Positions 26,663-38,646 of a stretch of 49,920 nt of DNA are shown piece after piece. Positions within the stretch are counted from its first letter, which is position 1. Each line of letters begins with the position of its first letter. The notes under the pieces are model-generated. The model was not told the DNA's origin and did not search any database. It saw only the letters and a list, made by a program, of their open reading frames with translations. A program made the translations under genes and the position numbers. The stretch comes from Psychromonas sp. psych-6C06 (GTDB lineage Bacteria; Pseudomonadota; Gammaproteobacteria; Enterobacterales; Psychromonadaceae), in the NCBI RefSeq assembly GCF_002835465.1, contig NZ_PIZM01000015.1, positions 1 through 49,920 on the forward strand, read 5' to 3'.

Positions 26663-26691
26663 TATACAAGTCGGCAAATTACCTGTATAAT
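26663..26691 (+). promoter_or_regulatory. Promoter of rplJ-rplL-rpoBC
   Basis: TATACA (26663-26668), a 17-base spacer and a perfect TATAAT (26686-26691) lie after rplA. This matches the position of the E. coli rplJ promoter. Confidence 0.7.
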
Positions 26692-26697
26692 TTGTCG

Positions 26698-26904
26698 CCT
26701 TACTTTGGAGGGCCTTAGGTCCCTTCTGAGACCGTAGGTGTAACATTATTGTTTTAACATAATATTACTTAATACCCTACGTAGATGGTGCCGGACCCCA
26801 GAAAGAATTATTCTACTGGATCCGATAACCGAAATAGTGCCCCATTATTTATGATGGGGGTGTTTACTGGTGTAATAACCAGTGGAATCCAGGAGTAAAA
26901 CCAA
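26698..26904 (+). ncRNA. L10 leader (autoregulatory mRNA structure)
   Basis: About 200 non-coding bases before rplJ with several stems, among them the paired CCCTACG / CGTAGGG-type segments (CCGTAGG near 26731 with CCCTACG near 26774) and CCCCATTATTTATGATGGGG (26840-26859). Position and length fit the L10 leader, where L10-(L7/L12)4 binds and represses rplJL. Conservation of the exact binding fold was not computed. Confidence 0.8.
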
Positions 26905-27408
26905 ATGACATTAAGACTCGAAGACAAGCAAGCTATTGTCGCTGAAGTTAATGTAGTAGCGCAAGCTGCTTTGTCTGCTGTTGTTGCCGATTCACGTGGC
27001 GTAACAGTTGGTGCAATGACTGAACTTCGTGCAAAAGCGCGTGAAAACAATGTTTACCTACGTGTAGTTCGTAACACATTAGCACGCCGTGCAGTTGAAG
27101 GTACAGACTTTGCATGTCTAGCAGACACGTTTAGTGGTCCAACAATCCTTGCTTTCTCTAACGAGCATCCAGGTGCAGCGGCACGTCTTTTAAAAGACTT
27201 CGCTAAATCTAATGACGCGTTTGAAGTGAAAGGATTGGCATTTGAAGGTGAGTTCATTGAACCAGCTCAAATTGACCGTCTAGCGACACTACCAACATAC
27301 GACGAAGCAATTGCGAAACTGATGGCTACTATGAAAGAAGCTGCAGCTGGCAAACTTGTACGTACTCTGGCTGCTATCCGCGACCAGAAAGAAGAATCTG
27401 CAGCTTAA
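26905..27408 (+). CDS. rplJ: 50S ribosomal protein L10
   Basis: A 167-residue base of the L7/L12 stalk. It contains [37 protein letters not shown] and a C-terminal helix that binds L7/L12 dimers. Preceded by its leader and a GGAG-type site (CCAGGAG). Confidence 0.98.
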   Translation: MTLRLEDKQAIVAEVNVVAQAALSAVVADSRGVTVGAMTELRAKARENNVYLRVVRNTLARRAVEGTDFACLADTFSGPTILAFSNEHPGAAARLLKDFAKSNDAFEVKGLAFEGEFIEPAQIDRLATLPTYDEAIAKLMATMKEAAAGKLVRTLAAIRDQKEESAA

Positions 27409-27449
27409 TCGCTGTCATTTAATTAATTTTTTAAAGTAGGAATTGACTC

Positions 27450-27818
27450 ATGTCTCTAACTAAAGACCAAATCATTGAAGCAGTTGCTGAATTATCAGTA
27501 ATGGAAGTTGTTGAACTAATCGAAGCAATGGAAGAAAAATTCGGCGTATCTGCAGCAGCTGCTGTAGCGGCTGGTCCAGCTGCTGGCGGCGAAGCTGCTG
27601 CTGAGCAAACTGAATTTGACGTTGTAATGACTTCATTCGGTGACAACAAAGTTAAAGCAATCAAAGCAGTACGTGGCGCTACAGGTCTTGGCCTGAAAGA
27701 AGCTAAAGCAGCTGTTGAAGCTTGCCCAACAGTACTAAAAGAAGCTGTTTCTAAAGAAGAAGCAGAAGCTCTTAAAGCTGAACTAGAAGAGATCGGCGCA
27801 GCTGTTGAACTTAAATAA
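27450..27818 (+). CDS. rplL: 50S ribosomal protein L7/L12
   Basis: A 122-residue acidic stalk protein: N-terminal dimerisation region ([26 protein letters not shown]), an Ala/Gly-rich hinge at about 35-52, and the factor-binding C-domain with [24 protein letters not shown]. It is 41 bases from rplJ and in excess stoichiometry on ribosomes. Confidence 0.98.
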   Translation: MSLTKDQIIEAVAELSVMEVVELIEAMEEKFGVSAAAAVAAGPAAGGEAAAEQTEFDVVMTSFGDNKVKAIKAVRGATGLGLKEAKAAVEACPTVLKEAVSKEEAEALKAELEEIGAAVELK

Positions 27819-27855
27819 GTTAGACTTTTGACTTATTAGCCATGTAAATGGCATT

Positions 27856-27886
27856 GGCTGGTGATTATTTAATCACCGGCCTTTTT
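27856..27886 (+). terminator. Attenuator/terminator between rplL and rpoB
   Basis: An 11-bp stem with one G-U (27856-27866 with 27871-27881) is followed by five Ts. In E. coli a partial terminator here lowers rpoBC expression relative to rplL; the same is inferred. Confidence 0.85.
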
Positions 27887-28056
27887 GCGCTATAGGATAC
27901 CGTAATTTTTCATTGTTTTTTACGGTCATCGGACATTAAAGTTGATGTTATATAATGCATCATTAAGACAAAACAGTGTGCGCCGTTGTCGAACAAATTA
28001 GTGCCTAAAACTAGGTCGGACAGCTATGATCACTTATCAGCGAGCAAAGGAACCAC

Positions 28057-31000
28057 ATGGGTTACTCTTATACTGAGAAAAAACGTATTCGTAAGGATTT
28101 TGGGAAGCGCCCACAAGTTATGGAAAAACCATACTTGTTGGAGATTCAACTAGATTCATTCAAACGATTCATTGAAGTCGATTTAACTGGTGAAGTTGGC
28201 TTAGAAGCCGCTTTTAACAGCATTTTCCCTATTGCTAGTTACTCTGGCACGTCAGAGCTGCAATATGTCAGCTATCGTCTGGGTGACCCTGTATTTGATG
28301 TTAAAGAATGTCAAATCCGTGGTGTAACTTATTCTGCCTCATTACGCGTAAAATTACGTCTTGTTATCTATGATCGTGATGCGCCTGCTGGCACAGTGAA
28401 AGATATTCGTGAACAAGAAGTTTACATGGGTGAAATGCCACTCATGACTGAAAATGGTACCTTTGTAATCAATGGTACAGAGCGTGTTATCGTATCACAA
28501 TTACACCGTTCTCCTGGTGTATTCTTTGACCACGATAAAGGTAAAACGCACAGTTCAGGTAAAGTTCTTTATAACGCACGTGTAATTCCTTACCGTGGTT
28601 CTTGGTTAGATTTCGAATTTGACCCTAAAGATAACCTATTTGTTCGTATTGACCGTCGTCGTAAACTACCTGCGACTATCATGTTACGTGCACTTGAGTA
28701 CACAACTGAAGAAATTCTAGAAATGTTCTTTGATACCACTGACTTTGAAATCAAAGATGGTGTTATCTCAATGGGACTGATTGCTGATCGCCTACGTGGC
28801 GAACAGTTTAACTTTGATATTGCAAGCGCTGGTAATGTGTATGTAGAAGCTGGTAAGCGTGTAACTGCACGCCATATCCGTCAACTACAAAAAGATGGCG
28901 TTGAAAGCATTGAAGTACCACTTGAGTACCTAGAAGGCAAAGTTTCTGCAAAAGACTACATCAGCACTGAAACAGGCGAAATCATTGTTAATGCAAATGA
29001 TATTCTTACGCTTGAACTATTGGCTGAACTTGCGCAATCTGGCATCAAAGCGTTCCAAACAATTTATACTAACGAGCTAGATTGTGGTTCATTCATCTCT
29101 GATACGCTGCGTGTTGATTCTTCAACTAACCGCCTAGAAGCATTAGTTGAAATCTACCGTATGATGCGTCCTGGTGAGCCACCAACGAAAGATGCTGCTG
29201 AAGGTCTATTCCAAAATCTATTCTTTGCTGAAGAGCGTTACGATCTTTCTAAAGTAGGTCGTATGAAGTTCAACCGCCGTGTTGGCATTGATGGTGATGA
29301 AGGTACTGGTACGCTCTCTAACGAAGATATCTTAAGTGTAATGAAAACACTGATCGATATCCGTAACGGTAACGGTATTGTTGATGATATCGATCATCTT
29401 GGTAACCGTCGTATCCGTTGTGTTGGTGAAATGGCTGAAAACCAATTCCGTGTTGGTCTAGTACGTGTTGAACGTGCTGTTAAAGAACGTCTATCTTTAG
29501 GCGACCTTGATGCAACGATGCCTCAAGATCTTATCAACGCTAAACCTATTTCTGCTGCTGTTAAAGAGTTCTTTGGTTCTTCACAACTGTCTCAGTTCAT
29601 GGACCAAAATAACCCGCTTTCAGAAGTAACACACAAACGTCGTATCTCTGCGTTAGGCCCTGGTGGTTTAACACGTGAACGTGCGGGCTTTGAAGTACGT
29701 GACGTACATCCAACGCATTACGGTCGTTTATGTCCAATCGAAACGCCTGAGGGACCAAATATCGGTCTAATCAACTCATTAGCAACGTTTTCACGTACTA
29801 ATGACTACGGTTTCTTAGAGACACCTTACCGTAAAGTTGTAGATGGCAAACCTTCTGATCAAGTTGAATACCTATCTGCTATCGAAGAGGGTTCATTCGT
29901 TATCGCACAGGCATCTGCAAGTGTTGATGAGAATGGTTTACTAAATGAAGAATCAATTCCGTGTCGTCATCAAGGTGAAACAACCTTTATGTCGCCTGCA
30001 GATATTGATTATATGGATGTGTCACCACAACAGATCATCTCTGTTGCTGCGTCACTTATTCCATTCCTAGAACACGATGATGCTAACCGTGCCTTAATGG
30101 GTGCAAACATGCAACGTCAAGCAGTTCCGACTCTACGTGCTGATAAACCATTAGTAGGTACAGGTATCGAACGTCGCTTGGCAATCGATTCTGGTGTGAC
30201 AGTAATTGCAAAACGTGGTGGTGTTATCGATTACGTAGATGCATCTCGTATCGTTGTTAAAGTTGATGAAAACGAGCTACTTCCAGGTGAAGCGGGTATC
30301 GATATCTATAACTTAACTAAATACACTCGTTCAAATCAGAATACCTGTATTAACCAAAAACCAACGTGTAAGCCGGGCGAGCCAATCGTTCGCGGTGATG
30401 TATTAGCAGATGGTCCATCTACTGATATGGGTGATTTAGCACTTGGTCAAAACATGAAAATTGCTTTCATGCCTTGGAATGGTTACAACTTTGAGGATTC
30501 AATCCTTATTTCTGAGCGTGTATCGCAAGAAGATCGTTTCACAACGATCCATATCCAAGAGTTCTCATGTGTAGCACGTGAAACTAAATTGGGTAGTGAA
30601 GAAATTTCTGCGGATATCCCGAACGTAGGCGAAGCTGCATTAAGCAAGCTGGATGAGTCTGGTATTGTTTACGTAGGCGCTGAAGTTAAACCTGGCGATA
30701 TTCTAGTAGGTAAAGTAACACCTAAAGGTGAAACACAACTTACCCCAGAAGAGAAACTATTACGTGCAATCTTCGGTGAGAAAGCGTCTGATGTAAAAGA
30801 CAGCTCACTACGTGTATCTAACTCTACTTACGCAACAGTAATCGACGTTCAGGTCTTTACACGTGATGGTGTTGAGAAAGATAAACGTGCACTTGAAATT
30901 GAAGAGATGCAACTTAAAGCAGCGAAGAAAGATTTGAATGAGAAATTCAAAATCTTAGAAAACGCAATCTTTGAGAAAGCATTGAACATCCTCATTGGCG

Positions 31001-32091
31001 CAGGCCAAGATGAGCAACGTTTACTACAAATGCCTCGTGCACAGTGGTTAGAAGTTGTTGTTGATGATGAAGAAAAGCAATCGCATTTAGACCAAATCAT
31101 CGCTCAATACGATGAAGTTAAAGCAGACTACGACAAAGAGTTTGATATCAAACGTCGTAAGATCACTCAAGGTGATGATCTAGCACCGGGTGTTCAGAAG
31201 ATTGTTAAGGTTTACCTAGCGGTACGTCGTCGCCTACAACCAGGTGATAAGATGGCAGGTCGTCATGGTAACAAAGGTGTTATCTCTAACATCGTTCCTG
31301 TAGAAGATATGCCTCACGATGAGTTTGGTGTTCCAGTTGATATCGTACTTAACCCTCTGGGTGTACCATCACGAATGAACATCGGTCAGATTCTTGAAAC
31401 GCACTTAGGTCTTGCATGTAAAGGTGTTGGTGAGAAGCTTGAGCGTATGGTTAAGAGCCAACGTGAAGTTGAAATGGCGAAAGTACGTGAGTTCATTCAA
31501 AAAATGTACTCGTTTGGCCAAGCGCCATGTCATGTTGACTTAAACGAGTTTGATGATGAAGCGGTAATGCGTTTAGCTAAGAACCTATACAAAGGTTTAC
31601 CAGTGGCAACACCAGCATTTGATGGTGCATACGAGTCAGAGATTCGCGAACTACTGAAAATGGCAGATCTTCCTGAGTCTGGTCAATTACGATTAACTGA
31701 CGGCCGTACTGGTATTGAGTTTGAACGTCCAGTAACCGTTGGTTACATGTACATGCTGAAATTGAATCACTTAGTGGATGACAAAATGCATGCCCGTTCT
31801 ACAGGTTCTTACAGCCTTGTTACTCAGCAACCACTTGGTGGTAAAGCTCAGTTCGGTGGCCAGCGTTTCGGTGAGATGGAAGTATGGGCACTACAAGCAT
31901 TTGGTGCTGCGTACACGCTTCAAGAGATGCTTACTGTTAAGTCAGATGATGTTAACGGTCGTACTAAGATGTATAAAAACATCGTTGATGGCGACCATAG
32001 AATGGAACCAGGCATGCCTGAATCATTCAACGTATTGTTGAAAGAGATCCGTTCATTAGGTATCAACATCGAGCTTGATGAAGAAAACTAA
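28057..32091 (+). CDS. rpoB: RNA polymerase beta subunit
   Basis: A 1344-residue core subunit (E. coli 1342). The N-terminus is [17 protein letters not shown]. The rifampicin-binding cluster around [20 protein letters not shown] and [13 protein letters not shown] is wild-type at the usual resistance positions. The C-terminal [19 protein letters not shown] and [13 protein letters not shown] contact beta'. Optimised codon use, as expected for a highly expressed gene. Confidence 0.99.
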   Translation: MGYSYTEKKRIRKDFGKRPQVMEKPYLLEIQLDSFKRFIEVDLTGEVGLEAAFNSIFPIASYSGTSELQYVSYRLGDPVFDVKECQIRGVTYSASLRVKLRLVIYDRDAPAGTVKDIREQEVYMGEMPLMTENGTFVINGTERVIVSQLHRSPGVFFDHDKGKTHSSGKVLYNARVIPYRGSWLDFEFDPKDNLFVRIDRRRKLPATIMLRALEYTTEEILEMFFDTTDFEIKDGVISMGLIADRLRGEQFNFDIASAGNVYVEAGKRVTARHIRQLQKDGVESIEVPLEYLEGKVSAKDYISTETGEIIVNANDILTLELLAELAQSGIKAFQTIYTNELDCGSFISDTLRVDSSTNRLEALVEIYRMMRPGEPPTKDAAEGLFQNLFFAEERYDLSKVGRMKFNRRVGIDGDEGTGTLSNEDILSVMKTLIDIRNGNGIVDDIDHLGNRRIRCVGEMAENQFRVGLVRVERAVKERLSLGDLDATMPQDLINAKPISAAVKEFFGSSQLSQFMDQNNPLSEVTHKRRISALGPGGLTRERAGFEVRDVHPTHYGRLCPIETPEGPNIGLINSLATFSRTNDYGFLETPYRKVVDGKPSDQVEYLSAIEEGSFVIAQASASVDENGLLNEESIPCRHQGETTFMSPADIDYMDVSPQQIISVAASLIPFLEHDDANRALMGANMQRQAVPTLRADKPLVGTGIERRLAIDSGVTVIAKRGGVIDYVDASRIVVKVDENELLPGEAGIDIYNLTKYTRSNQNTCINQKPTCKPGEPIVRGDVLADGPSTDMGDLALGQNMKIAFMPWNGYNFEDSILISERVSQEDRFTTIHIQEFSCVARETKLGSEEISADIPNVGEAALSKLDESGIVYVGAEVKPGDILVGKVTPKGETQLTPEEKLLRAIFGEKASDVKDSSLRVSNSTYATVIDVQVFTRDGVEKDKRALEIEEMQLKAAKKDLNEKFKILENAIFEKALNILIGAGQDEQRLLQMPRAQWLEVVVDDEEKQSHLDQIIAQYDEVKADYDKEFDIKRRKITQGDDLAPGVQKIVKVYLAVRRRLQPGDKMAGRHGNKGVISNIVPVEDMPHDEFGVPVDIVLNPLGVPSRMNIGQILETHLGLACKGVGEKLERMVKSQREVEMAKVREFIQKMYSFGQAPCHVDLNEFDDEAVMRLAKNLYKGLPVATPAFDGAYESEIRELLKMADLPESGQLRLTDGRTGIEFERPVTVGYMYMLKLNHLVDDKMHARSTGSYSLVTQQPLGGKAQFGGQRFGEMEVWALQAFGAAYTLQEMLTVKSDDVNGRTKMYKNIVDGDHRMEPGMPESFNVLLKEIRSLGINIELDEEN

Positions 32092-32116
32092 AATTCGTTT
32101 TAGTTAAAAAATATGT

Positions 32117-32140
32117 GGCGTCTTAGATAGGTAAGGCGCC
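32117..32140 (+). repeat. Hairpin between rpoB and rpoC
   Basis: GGCGTCTTA pairs with TAAGGCGCC over 9 bp with one G-U, around a GATAGG loop. It is followed by TAGTTTTAA, too weak for efficient termination. It could be a processing or pausing element in the 76-base gap. Confidence 0.6.
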
Positions 32141-32167
32141 TAGTTTTAACTCCTATGGGAGAATAGC

Positions 32168-35100
32168 GTGAAAGACTTACTTAAGTTTTTAAAGCAACAA
32201 AATAAAACCAAAGAGTTTGATGGAATTAAAATTGGTTTGGCCTCTCCAGAGCAGATCCGTTCGTGGTCATTTGGTGAAGTTAAGAAGCCTGAAACTATCA
32301 ACTACCGTACATTTAAACCTGAGCGTGAAGGTCTATTCTGTGCGCGTATCTTTGGTCCAATCAAAGATTACGAATGTTTATGTGGTAAATACAAGCGCCT
32401 AAAACATCGTGGTGTTATCTGTGAAAAATGTGGTGTTGAGGTAACTCAATCTAAAGTACGTCGTGATCGTATGGGTCATATCGAACTTGCATCGCCAGTG
32501 GCGCACATTTGGTTCCTTAAATCACTTCCGTCTCGTATCGGCCTAATGCTTGATATGACGTTACGTGATATCGAACGTATCCTTTACTTTGAATCTTTCG
32601 TGGTTGTTGAGCCAGGCATGACAGATCTTGAGCGTCGTCAAATTCTTCTTGAAGAAGAATACCTAGACATGCTTGAACAGTGGGGCGATGAGTTTGAAGC
32701 GTTAATGGGCGCAGAAGCCGTATTTGCATTGCTTAAACAGCTTGATCTTGAGCATGAAATTGCTGAGATGCGTGAAGAGCTTGGTACAACTAACTCTGAA
32801 ACTAAACGTAAAAAATTAACTAAGCGTCTGAAATTGGTTGAGTCTTTCCACCAATCTTCAAACAAACCAGAGTGGATGATTTTAACAGTACTACCTGTAC
32901 TTCCACCTGATTTACGTCCTCTAGTACCACTAGATGGCGGACGTTTTGCAACATCTGACTTAAATGACCTATACCGTCGTGTTATTAACCGTAATAACCG
33001 TCTAAAACGTCTGTTAGACCTAGCTGCACCAGACATCATCGTACGTAATGAAAAACGTATGTTACAAGAGTCTGTAGATGCACTATTAGATAATGGTCGT
33101 CGTGGTCGTGCTATCACTGGTTCTAACAAGCGTCCTCTTAAATCGCTTGCAGATATGATCAAAGGTAAGCAAGGTCGTTTCCGTCAAAACTTACTAGGTA
33201 AACGTGTAGATTACTCTGGCCGTTCTGTAATCACAGTAGGTCCAACACTACGTTTACACCAATGTGGTCTTCCTAAGAAGATGGCACTTGAGCTATTCAA
33301 GCCATTTGTTTACGGAAAACTAGAAGCATTAGGTCTTGCAACAACGATTAAAGCAGCTAAGAAATTAGTTGACCGTGAAGGCGGTGAAGTTTGGGATATC
33401 CTAGAAAGTGTTATCCGTGAACATCCAGTGCTACTTAACCGTGCACCAACACTTCACAGATTGGGTATCCAAGCATTCGAACCTGTACTTATCGAAGGTA
33501 AAGCGATTCAGCTTCACCCGTTAGTATGTGCGGCATATAACGCCGATTTCGATGGTGACCAAATGGCGGTACACGTACCGTTAACAATCGAAGCACAGCT
33601 TGAAGCACGTACTTTGATGATGTCTACGAATAACATCCTTTCACCTGCAAATGGTGAGCCGATTATCGTACCATCACAAGACGTTGTACTAGGTCTTTAC
33701 TACATGACGCGTTCGAAAATTAACGCGAAGGGTGAAGGCATGTGGTTCCAGAGTGCAAAGGAAGTTGAAAAAGCTTACCGTGCGCGTGCTGTGGACTTAC
33801 AAGCAATCGTTAAAGTACGTATGACGCAAACACATATTGCTGATGATAAATCACGTACTCAAACAACTGAAATTGTTGAAACGACTGTAGGTCGTGCGAT
33901 CCTATCTTTAATCATGCCTGAAGGTCTTCCTTTCGCGCATGTAGATTTAGATATGGGTAAAAAAGCAATCTCTAACGTACTAAATGCTTGTTACCGTTTA
34001 TTAGGTATTAAAGATACCGTTATTTTTGCTGACCAATTAATGTATACCGGTTTTGAATACGCAACATTGTCAGGTGCCTCTGTAGGTATCGACGATATGG
34101 TTATTCCTGACGCGAAGAAAAAATTAGTTGATGAAGCTGAAGAGCAAGTTTCTGAAATTTACGAGCAATTCCAAGCTGGTCTTGTAACAGCCGGTGAGCG
34201 CTACAACAAAGTGATCGATATTTGGGCAAGTACCAATGATCAAGTTGCAAAAGCGATGATGGATAACTTGTCTACAGATGAAGTTGAAAATGCGCAAGGC
34301 GAATACGTTGAACAGAAATCATTCAACAGTGTTTACATGATGGCCGACTCAGGCGCACGTGGTAGCCCTGCACAGATTCGTCAGCTAGCTGGTATGCGTG
34401 GTCTAATGGCTAAGCCAGATGGCTCAATCATCGAAACGCCTATCGTAGCGAACTTCCGTGAAGGTCTAAACGTACTTCAGTACTTCATCTCAACGCATGG
34501 TGCACGTAAAGGTCTAGCCGATACCGCACTTAAAACAGCAAACTCGGGTTACCTAACTCGTCGTCTTGTTGATATTGCACAAGATTTAGTTATCACAGAA
34601 GAAGATTGTGGCAGTACAGAAGGCCTATTAGTAACACCGCTTATCCAAGGTGGTGATATTGTTGAGCCGTTACGTGAACGTGTACTTGGTCGTGTTGTTG
34701 CTCAGGATGTCATTAAGCCTGGCACTAAAGATGAAGTATTACTTGCGCGAAATACATTACTTGACGAAAAACTGTGTGATCTTATTGAAGAGTGTTCAGT
34801 AGACCAAATCTGGGTACGTTCTGTTATTACTTGTAATACAGACTTTGGTGCCTGTGCTGCATGTTACGGTCGTGACTTGGCACGTGGTCATGTTGTTGGT
34901 CAAGGTGAAGCAATCGGTGTTATGGCTGCGCAGTCAATTGGTGAGCCGGGTACACAGCTTACAATGCGTACGTTCCATATCGGTGGTGCTGCATCGCGTG
35001 CTGCTTCTGAGAACAGTATTCAAGTTAAGAACAGCGGTAAAGTTAAATTACACAATGCTAAATTTGTAATTAACTCAGATGAAAAAGTTGTTGTGACATC

Positions 35101-36388
35101 TCGTTCAACTGAATTAACGGTTATCGATGAATTAGGTCGTACGAAAGAGAACCATAAACTACCTTACGGTGCGGTTCTTGATAAACAAGATGGTGAAGCG
35201 ATTACTGCTGGCGAAATTATCGCTAACTGGGACCCGCATACACATCCAATTATTACTGAGGTAGCGGGTAAAATTGAATTCCTAGACTTCGTTGAAGGTA
35301 TTACCATCAGCAAAGAAACGGATGAATTAACTGGTCTATCTAGTATTGTCATTATCGACCCTGCACAACGTCCAAGTGCTGGTAAAGAGATGCGTCCTAC
35401 AGCGAAACTAGTTAACGCCGATGGTAGTGATCTGTTTATCCCTGGTACAACGGTTGCTGCGCAATACACGTTACCTTCAAACGCGATTGTTAGCCTCGAA
35501 GATGGCGCTGAAGTGAAAGTTGGTGATGCGGTTGCACGTATTCCACAAGAAAGCTCGAAAACACGTGATATTACCGGTGGTCTACCACGTGTTGCTGACT
35601 TGTTCGAAGCACGTATTCCAAAAGATGCTGCGATTCTTGCTGAAGTATCAGGTACGCTTTCATTTGGTAAAGAAACCAAAGGTAAAGTACGCTTAGTGAT
35701 TACTCAAGCTGATGGTAATACTTATGAAGAGATGATTCCTAAATGGCGTCACCTAAACATCTTCGAAGGTGAGAAGATAGAAAAAGGTGAGGTTATCTCG
35801 GATGGTCCTGAGTCTCCGCATGATATCTTACGTTTACGTGGTATTAGCCCAGTAGCTAACTACATCACTAACGAAGTACAAGAAGTTTACCGTTTACAAG
35901 GCGTAAAAATTAATGATAAGCATATTGAAGTTATCGTTAATCAAATGCTACGTAAAGGTCTCATCACTGATGCTGGTGACTCTAACTTCTTAGTTGGCGA
36001 ACAGGCTGAAGTGGTACGTGTTATCATTGAAAACCGTCGTCTTGAAGCGGAAGGTAAAGTACCTGCTAAGTTTGAATACCAACTGCTCGGTATTACCAAA
36101 GCATCACTAGCAACTGAATCATTTATTTCAGCTGCATCTTTCCAAGAAACAACACGTGTTCTTACGGAAGCTGCTGTTGCTGGTAAGTGTGACAAACTAC
36201 ACGGTCTTAAAGAGAACGTTATTGTTGGTCGTCTGATTCCTGCTGGTACTGGTTTTGCTCATCATAAAGCGCGTGCTGCTGAAAAAGCAAAAGCACTTGA
36301 GCCAATGGTTGAAGAGCCAGTTGTAGATGTAGATGCTGCTGAGCAAAACTTAGCAGATCTATTAAACGCGGTTGATTTCGGTGAATAA
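32168..36388 (+). CDS. rpoC: RNA polymerase beta' subunit
   Basis: A 1406-residue subunit (E. coli 1407). The N-terminal zinc ribbon is [20 protein letters not shown]. The catalytic NADFDGD binds Mg2+. The bridge-helix and second zinc site region has [20 protein letters not shown], and the trigger-loop area has [13 protein letters not shown]. The C-terminus [12 protein letters not shown] is near the omega-binding tail. Confidence 0.99.
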   Translation: MKDLLKFLKQQNKTKEFDGIKIGLASPEQIRSWSFGEVKKPETINYRTFKPEREGLFCARIFGPIKDYECLCGKYKRLKHRGVICEKCGVEVTQSKVRRDRMGHIELASPVAHIWFLKSLPSRIGLMLDMTLRDIERILYFESFVVVEPGMTDLERRQILLEEEYLDMLEQWGDEFEALMGAEAVFALLKQLDLEHEIAEMREELGTTNSETKRKKLTKRLKLVESFHQSSNKPEWMILTVLPVLPPDLRPLVPLDGGRFATSDLNDLYRRVINRNNRLKRLLDLAAPDIIVRNEKRMLQESVDALLDNGRRGRAITGSNKRPLKSLADMIKGKQGRFRQNLLGKRVDYSGRSVITVGPTLRLHQCGLPKKMALELFKPFVYGKLEALGLATTIKAAKKLVDREGGEVWDILESVIREHPVLLNRAPTLHRLGIQAFEPVLIEGKAIQLHPLVCAAYNADFDGDQMAVHVPLTIEAQLEARTLMMSTNNILSPANGEPIIVPSQDVVLGLYYMTRSKINAKGEGMWFQSAKEVEKAYRARAVDLQAIVKVRMTQTHIADDKSRTQTTEIVETTVGRAILSLIMPEGLPFAHVDLDMGKKAISNVLNACYRLLGIKDTVIFADQLMYTGFEYATLSGASVGIDDMVIPDAKKKLVDEAEEQVSEIYEQFQAGLVTAGERYNKVIDIWASTNDQVAKAMMDNLSTDEVENAQGEYVEQKSFNSVYMMADSGARGSPAQIRQLAGMRGLMAKPDGSIIETPIVANFREGLNVLQYFISTHGARKGLADTALKTANSGYLTRRLVDIAQDLVITEEDCGSTEGLLVTPLIQGGDIVEPLRERVLGRVVAQDVIKPGTKDEVLLARNTLLDEKLCDLIEECSVDQIWVRSVITCNTDFGACAACYGRDLARGHVVGQGEAIGVMAAQSIGEPGTQLTMRTFHIGGAASRAASENSIQVKNSGKVKLHNAKFVINSDEKVVVTSRSTELTVIDELGRTKENHKLPYGAVLDKQDGEAITAGEIIANWDPHTHPIITEVAGKIEFLDFVEGITISKETDELTGLSSIVIIDPAQRPSAGKEMRPTAKLVNADGSDLFIPGTTVAAQYTLPSNAIVSLEDGAEVKVGDAVARIPQESSKTRDITGGLPRVADLFEARIPKDAAILAEVSGTLSFGKETKGKVRLVITQADGNTYEEMIPKWRHLNIFEGEKIEKGEVISDGPESPHDILRLRGISPVANYITNEVQEVYRLQGVKINDKHIEVIVNQMLRKGLITDAGDSNFLVGEQAEVVRVIIENRRLEAEGKVPAKFEYQLLGITKASLATESFISAASFQETTRVLTEAAVAGKCDKLHGLKENVIVGRLIPAGTGFAHHKARAAEKAKALEPMVEEPVVDVDAAEQNLADLLNAVDFGE

Positions 36389-36392
36389 ATAA

Positions 36393-36700
36393 GAATCGGC
36401 TATAAAATTACTTACTCTTTTGATATTTAAAATAATCAGTTAGTTAAGATTTTTTGAAATCAATTTAGAGTAAGTTAATTTGTAACGATTCAGAATCGGC
36501 TTCAAGGTTACTTGCTCTTTTGTTTTCAAATAACCATTGTTTAAGGTTTTTTGAAAACAGCTTAGGAAAAGTTATCTTGTAACGATTAAGAGTCGGCTTC
36601 AAGGTTACTTGCTCTTTTGTTTTCAAATAACTATTGTTTAAGGTTTTTTGAAAACAGCTTAGGAAAAGTTATCTTGTAACAACTCAGAGTCGGCTTTGAA
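36393..36700. repeat. Tandem hairpin repeats, three copies plus a stub
   Basis: Units start with GA(A/G)TCGGCT at 36393, 36493, 36590 and a partial one at 36687, giving periods of 100, 97 and 97 bases. The second and third copies are almost identical; the first has diverged. Each holds a 10-bp stem (TGTTTTCAAA with TTTGAAAACA in the later copies). The first copy changes one pair from T-A to A-T and one C-G to T-G, so pairing there is kept. No ORF is present. Function is unknown. Confidence 0.85.
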
Positions 36701-36745
36701 ACTACTTTGTAGTGATTAGCAAGGCAATCAAACAGACGTTTAAAT

Positions 36746-36770
36746 AAAAAGGTGCTTCGGCACCTTTTTT
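36746..36770 (+). terminator. Rho-independent terminator of the rpoBC operon
   Basis: AAAAAGGTGC pairs with GCACCTTTTTT around a TTCG tetraloop, ending in a T run. It follows the tandem repeats, so those repeats lie in the rpoC 3' UTR. Confidence 0.93.
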
Positions 36771-36875
36771 GTTACCTGTAGAAAAACTATCGCTCAAAAT
36801 GTATATTTCTCCTTGAAAAATAAGAAAAATGTATCAAACTTGATCTCAGTAACCACATAATAAAAAGAGGTTTAT

Positions 36876-37277
36876 ATGAGCACTAAAAAAATTATATCTA
36901 CACCTAATGCACCATCAGCAATCGGCCCTTATTCACAAGCAAACCAAATCGGCAATCTTGTTTTTACTTCTGGACAAATTCCACTTGATCCTAAAACGAT
37001 GGAAATAGTAGAAGGTGGAATTGAAGAGCAAACGGAACAAGTAATGAAAAATTTATTTGCGGTATTACATAAAGCAAGGGCTGCTGCTGCAACTATCGTT
37101 AAAACAACTTGTTATTTAAAAGATATGAATGACTTTGCTGTTTTTAATGAAATCTATGGCAAGTATTTCCCTGATTTTGAACCGGCACGCTCATGTGTCG
37201 AGGTTGCTCGTTTACCTAAGGATGTTTTGGTCGAAGTTGAAGCAGTTGCGGTTACGCCTTTAAAAGAGTTTGAATAG
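36876..37277 (+). CDS. ridA: RidA-family enamine/imine deaminase
   Basis: A 133-residue trimeric protein that hydrolyses reactive 2-aminoacrylate from PLP enzymes. SAIGPYSQAN, FTSGQIPLDP and ARSCVEVARLPKDVLVEVEA carry the substrate Arg (ARSC) and the usual family core. The stop codon is directly followed by the GTG of tusD, so ridA and tusDCB are probably one transcript. In E. coli ridA is elsewhere. Confidence 0.92.
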   Translation: MSTKKIISTPNAPSAIGPYSQANQIGNLVFTSGQIPLDPKTMEIVEGGIEEQTEQVMKNLFAVLHKARAAAATIVKTTCYLKDMNDFAVFNEIYGKYFPDFEPARSCVEVARLPKDVLVEVEAVAVTPLKEFE

Positions 37278-37682
37278 GTGAGTAAACAATCAACTAAAAT
37301 TGCAGTGCTTGTATCAAGTGCTCCCTATGGTTCACAAGGTTCAGCCACTGCATATCAATTTTGTGTTTCTGCCCTACAGGCTGGCCATGAAATCGTTGGT
37401 GTGTTTTTTTATCAAGAGGGAGTACTCAATGCAAATCAGCTGGTGAGCCCTAGTACTGATGAAGTCAATTTGCCAGACTTTTGGGCTAAATTAGCGATCC
37501 AGTCCAATTTCCCTTTAGAGGTCTGTGTTTCCGCTTCTCTTCGTCGTGGCGTCGTAAATCAAGTTGAAGCAGATCAACTTTCCCTTGAGCAGTTTAATTT
37601 AAAACCCCCCTTTACATTGAGTGGGCTAGGGCAACTGGCTGAACTTAGTGCTGGTGCTGATAGGTTGGTGCAATTTCGATGA
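37278..37682 (+). CDS. tusD: Sulfurtransferase TusD
   Basis: A 134-residue DsrE-fold subunit of the TusBCD complex, which relays sulfur from TusA to TusE and MnmA for s2U34 in tRNA. The active Cys lies in PLEVCVSASLRRGVV, and FTLSGLGQLAELSAGADRLVQF is the conserved end. It begins with GTG, touching the ridA stop, and overlaps tusC by 4 bases (ATGA). Confidence 0.95.
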   Translation: MSKQSTKIAVLVSSAPYGSQGSATAYQFCVSALQAGHEIVGVFFYQEGVLNANQLVSPSTDEVNLPDFWAKLAIQSNFPLEVCVSASLRRGVVNQVEADQLSLEQFNLKPPFTLSGLGQLAELSAGADRLVQFR

Positions 37683-38041
37683 AAGAAAAAAAAATTGGTA
37701 TTATTAATCGTTGTTTACCACATGGTAGCTCACAGGGGAGAGAGTCTCTAGACTTAACCCTCGCTATGTCTGCTTTTAATGAATCATTATCCTTGTTTTT
37801 TATCGATGATGGCGTTTATCAATTACTAGATGGGCATAACACAAGCGATACACTACAAAAACATTATCAGCCCCTTTTCAAAATGTTAGAGCTGTATGAT
37901 GTTGAAAATATCTATGTGTGTCAGGATTCATTATGGAAGCGCGAACTAGCATTTTCAGACCTGATCATTGACGTTACCGTGGTAGATACGCAACAAATCA
38001 AAACTAAACTTGCTTTACAAGACCAAATACTGAGCTTTTAA
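37679..38041 (+). CDS. tusC: Sulfur relay protein TusC
   Basis: A 120-residue partner subunit of TusBCD. It shows the pattern INRCLPHGSSQGRESLDLTLAMSAF and LSLFFIDDGVYQLL. It has the ATGA overlap with tusD and a 1-base gap to tusB, so translation is probably coupled. Confidence 0.95.
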   Translation: MKEKKIGIINRCLPHGSSQGRESLDLTLAMSAFNESLSLFFIDDGVYQLLDGHNTSDTLQKHYQPLFKMLELYDVENIYVCQDSLWKRELAFSDLIIDVTVVDTQQIKTKLALQDQILSF

Positions 38042-38042
38042 C

Positions 38043-38336
38043 ATGTCTATATTACACACCATTAATACCTCTCCTTTCCAAACCCATGCGTTACAGCAAT
38101 GTTTAAGCCTTTTTTCTGAACAAGATAGTTTACTATTGATAGAAGATGCTGTGATTGCAGTTCAAGCAAAACATTCTTTGTTTGCACAATTGCAAAGAAT
38201 TGATCAAGCGGGTCGCTTAATGGTACTAACTTCAGATTTAGAAGCGCGAGGCATTGAAAATAAAATTGGTAAAAGTTGTAGTTACACTGATTTTGTTGAT
38301 CTAATCGTTAGCCATAATAGTCAAATGGCGTGGTGA
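38043..38336 (+). CDS. tusB: Sulfur relay protein TusB
   Basis: A 97-residue subunit (E. coli 95). SILHTINTSPFQTHALQQCL, SLLLIEDAVIAV, DLEARGI and the end YTDFVDLIVSHNSQMAW align with the family. It is the last gene before rpsL, as in many gammaproteobacteria. Confidence 0.94.
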   Translation: MSILHTINTSPFQTHALQQCLSLFSEQDSLLLIEDAVIAVQAKHSLFAQLQRIDQAGRLMVLTSDLEARGIENKIGKSCSYTDFVDLIVSHNSQMAW

Positions 38337-38646
38337 TAAATACAAGCTGTCAGTTTTTTTCTTTCAGCTCTCAGTAAGTTCAAAAGCATCTTCCAACTAA
38401 TTCTCTCGATGTATAAGTTACTACTTTCAGAAACTCAATATTGCTAGCTACACAAATCAACCCACGATTGAATTCATAGAAAGTGAATTTTTCTTTTACT
38501 AGCAGCTAATAGCCTTCCCTTATGATTTTTCTGTGAGCGAAAACACAATTGCTTAATTATTGACTCCCCTTTTCAAGCAGCGTAAACTCTCGCCACCCTA
38601 AATTTTAGGGTTTGATTTTTCACACACAACTAGGAGCTATTTAATA
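38337..38646. other. 310-base gap before rpsL with decayed heptamer repeat
   Basis: No gene is seen. At about 38345-38380, seven-base steps AGCTGTC, AGTTTTT, TTCTTTC, AGCTCTC, AGTAAGT recall the arrays at 25129 and 43100. The rpsL promoter lies at 38560-38588. A small CCCTAAATTTTAGGG palindrome is at 38597-38611, in the leader. Confidence 0.6.
38560..38588 (+). promoter_or_regulatory. Sigma-70 promoter of the str operon
   Basis: TTGACT (38560-38565), 17-base spacer, TAAACT (38583-38588), then a GC-rich discriminator (CTCGCCACCC) as found at stringently controlled promoters. Confidence 0.7.

Noticed and set aside
36393-36700. CRISPR array
   Set aside because: The units are contiguous tandem copies of about 97 bases without short direct repeats and unique spacers, and no cas genes are near.
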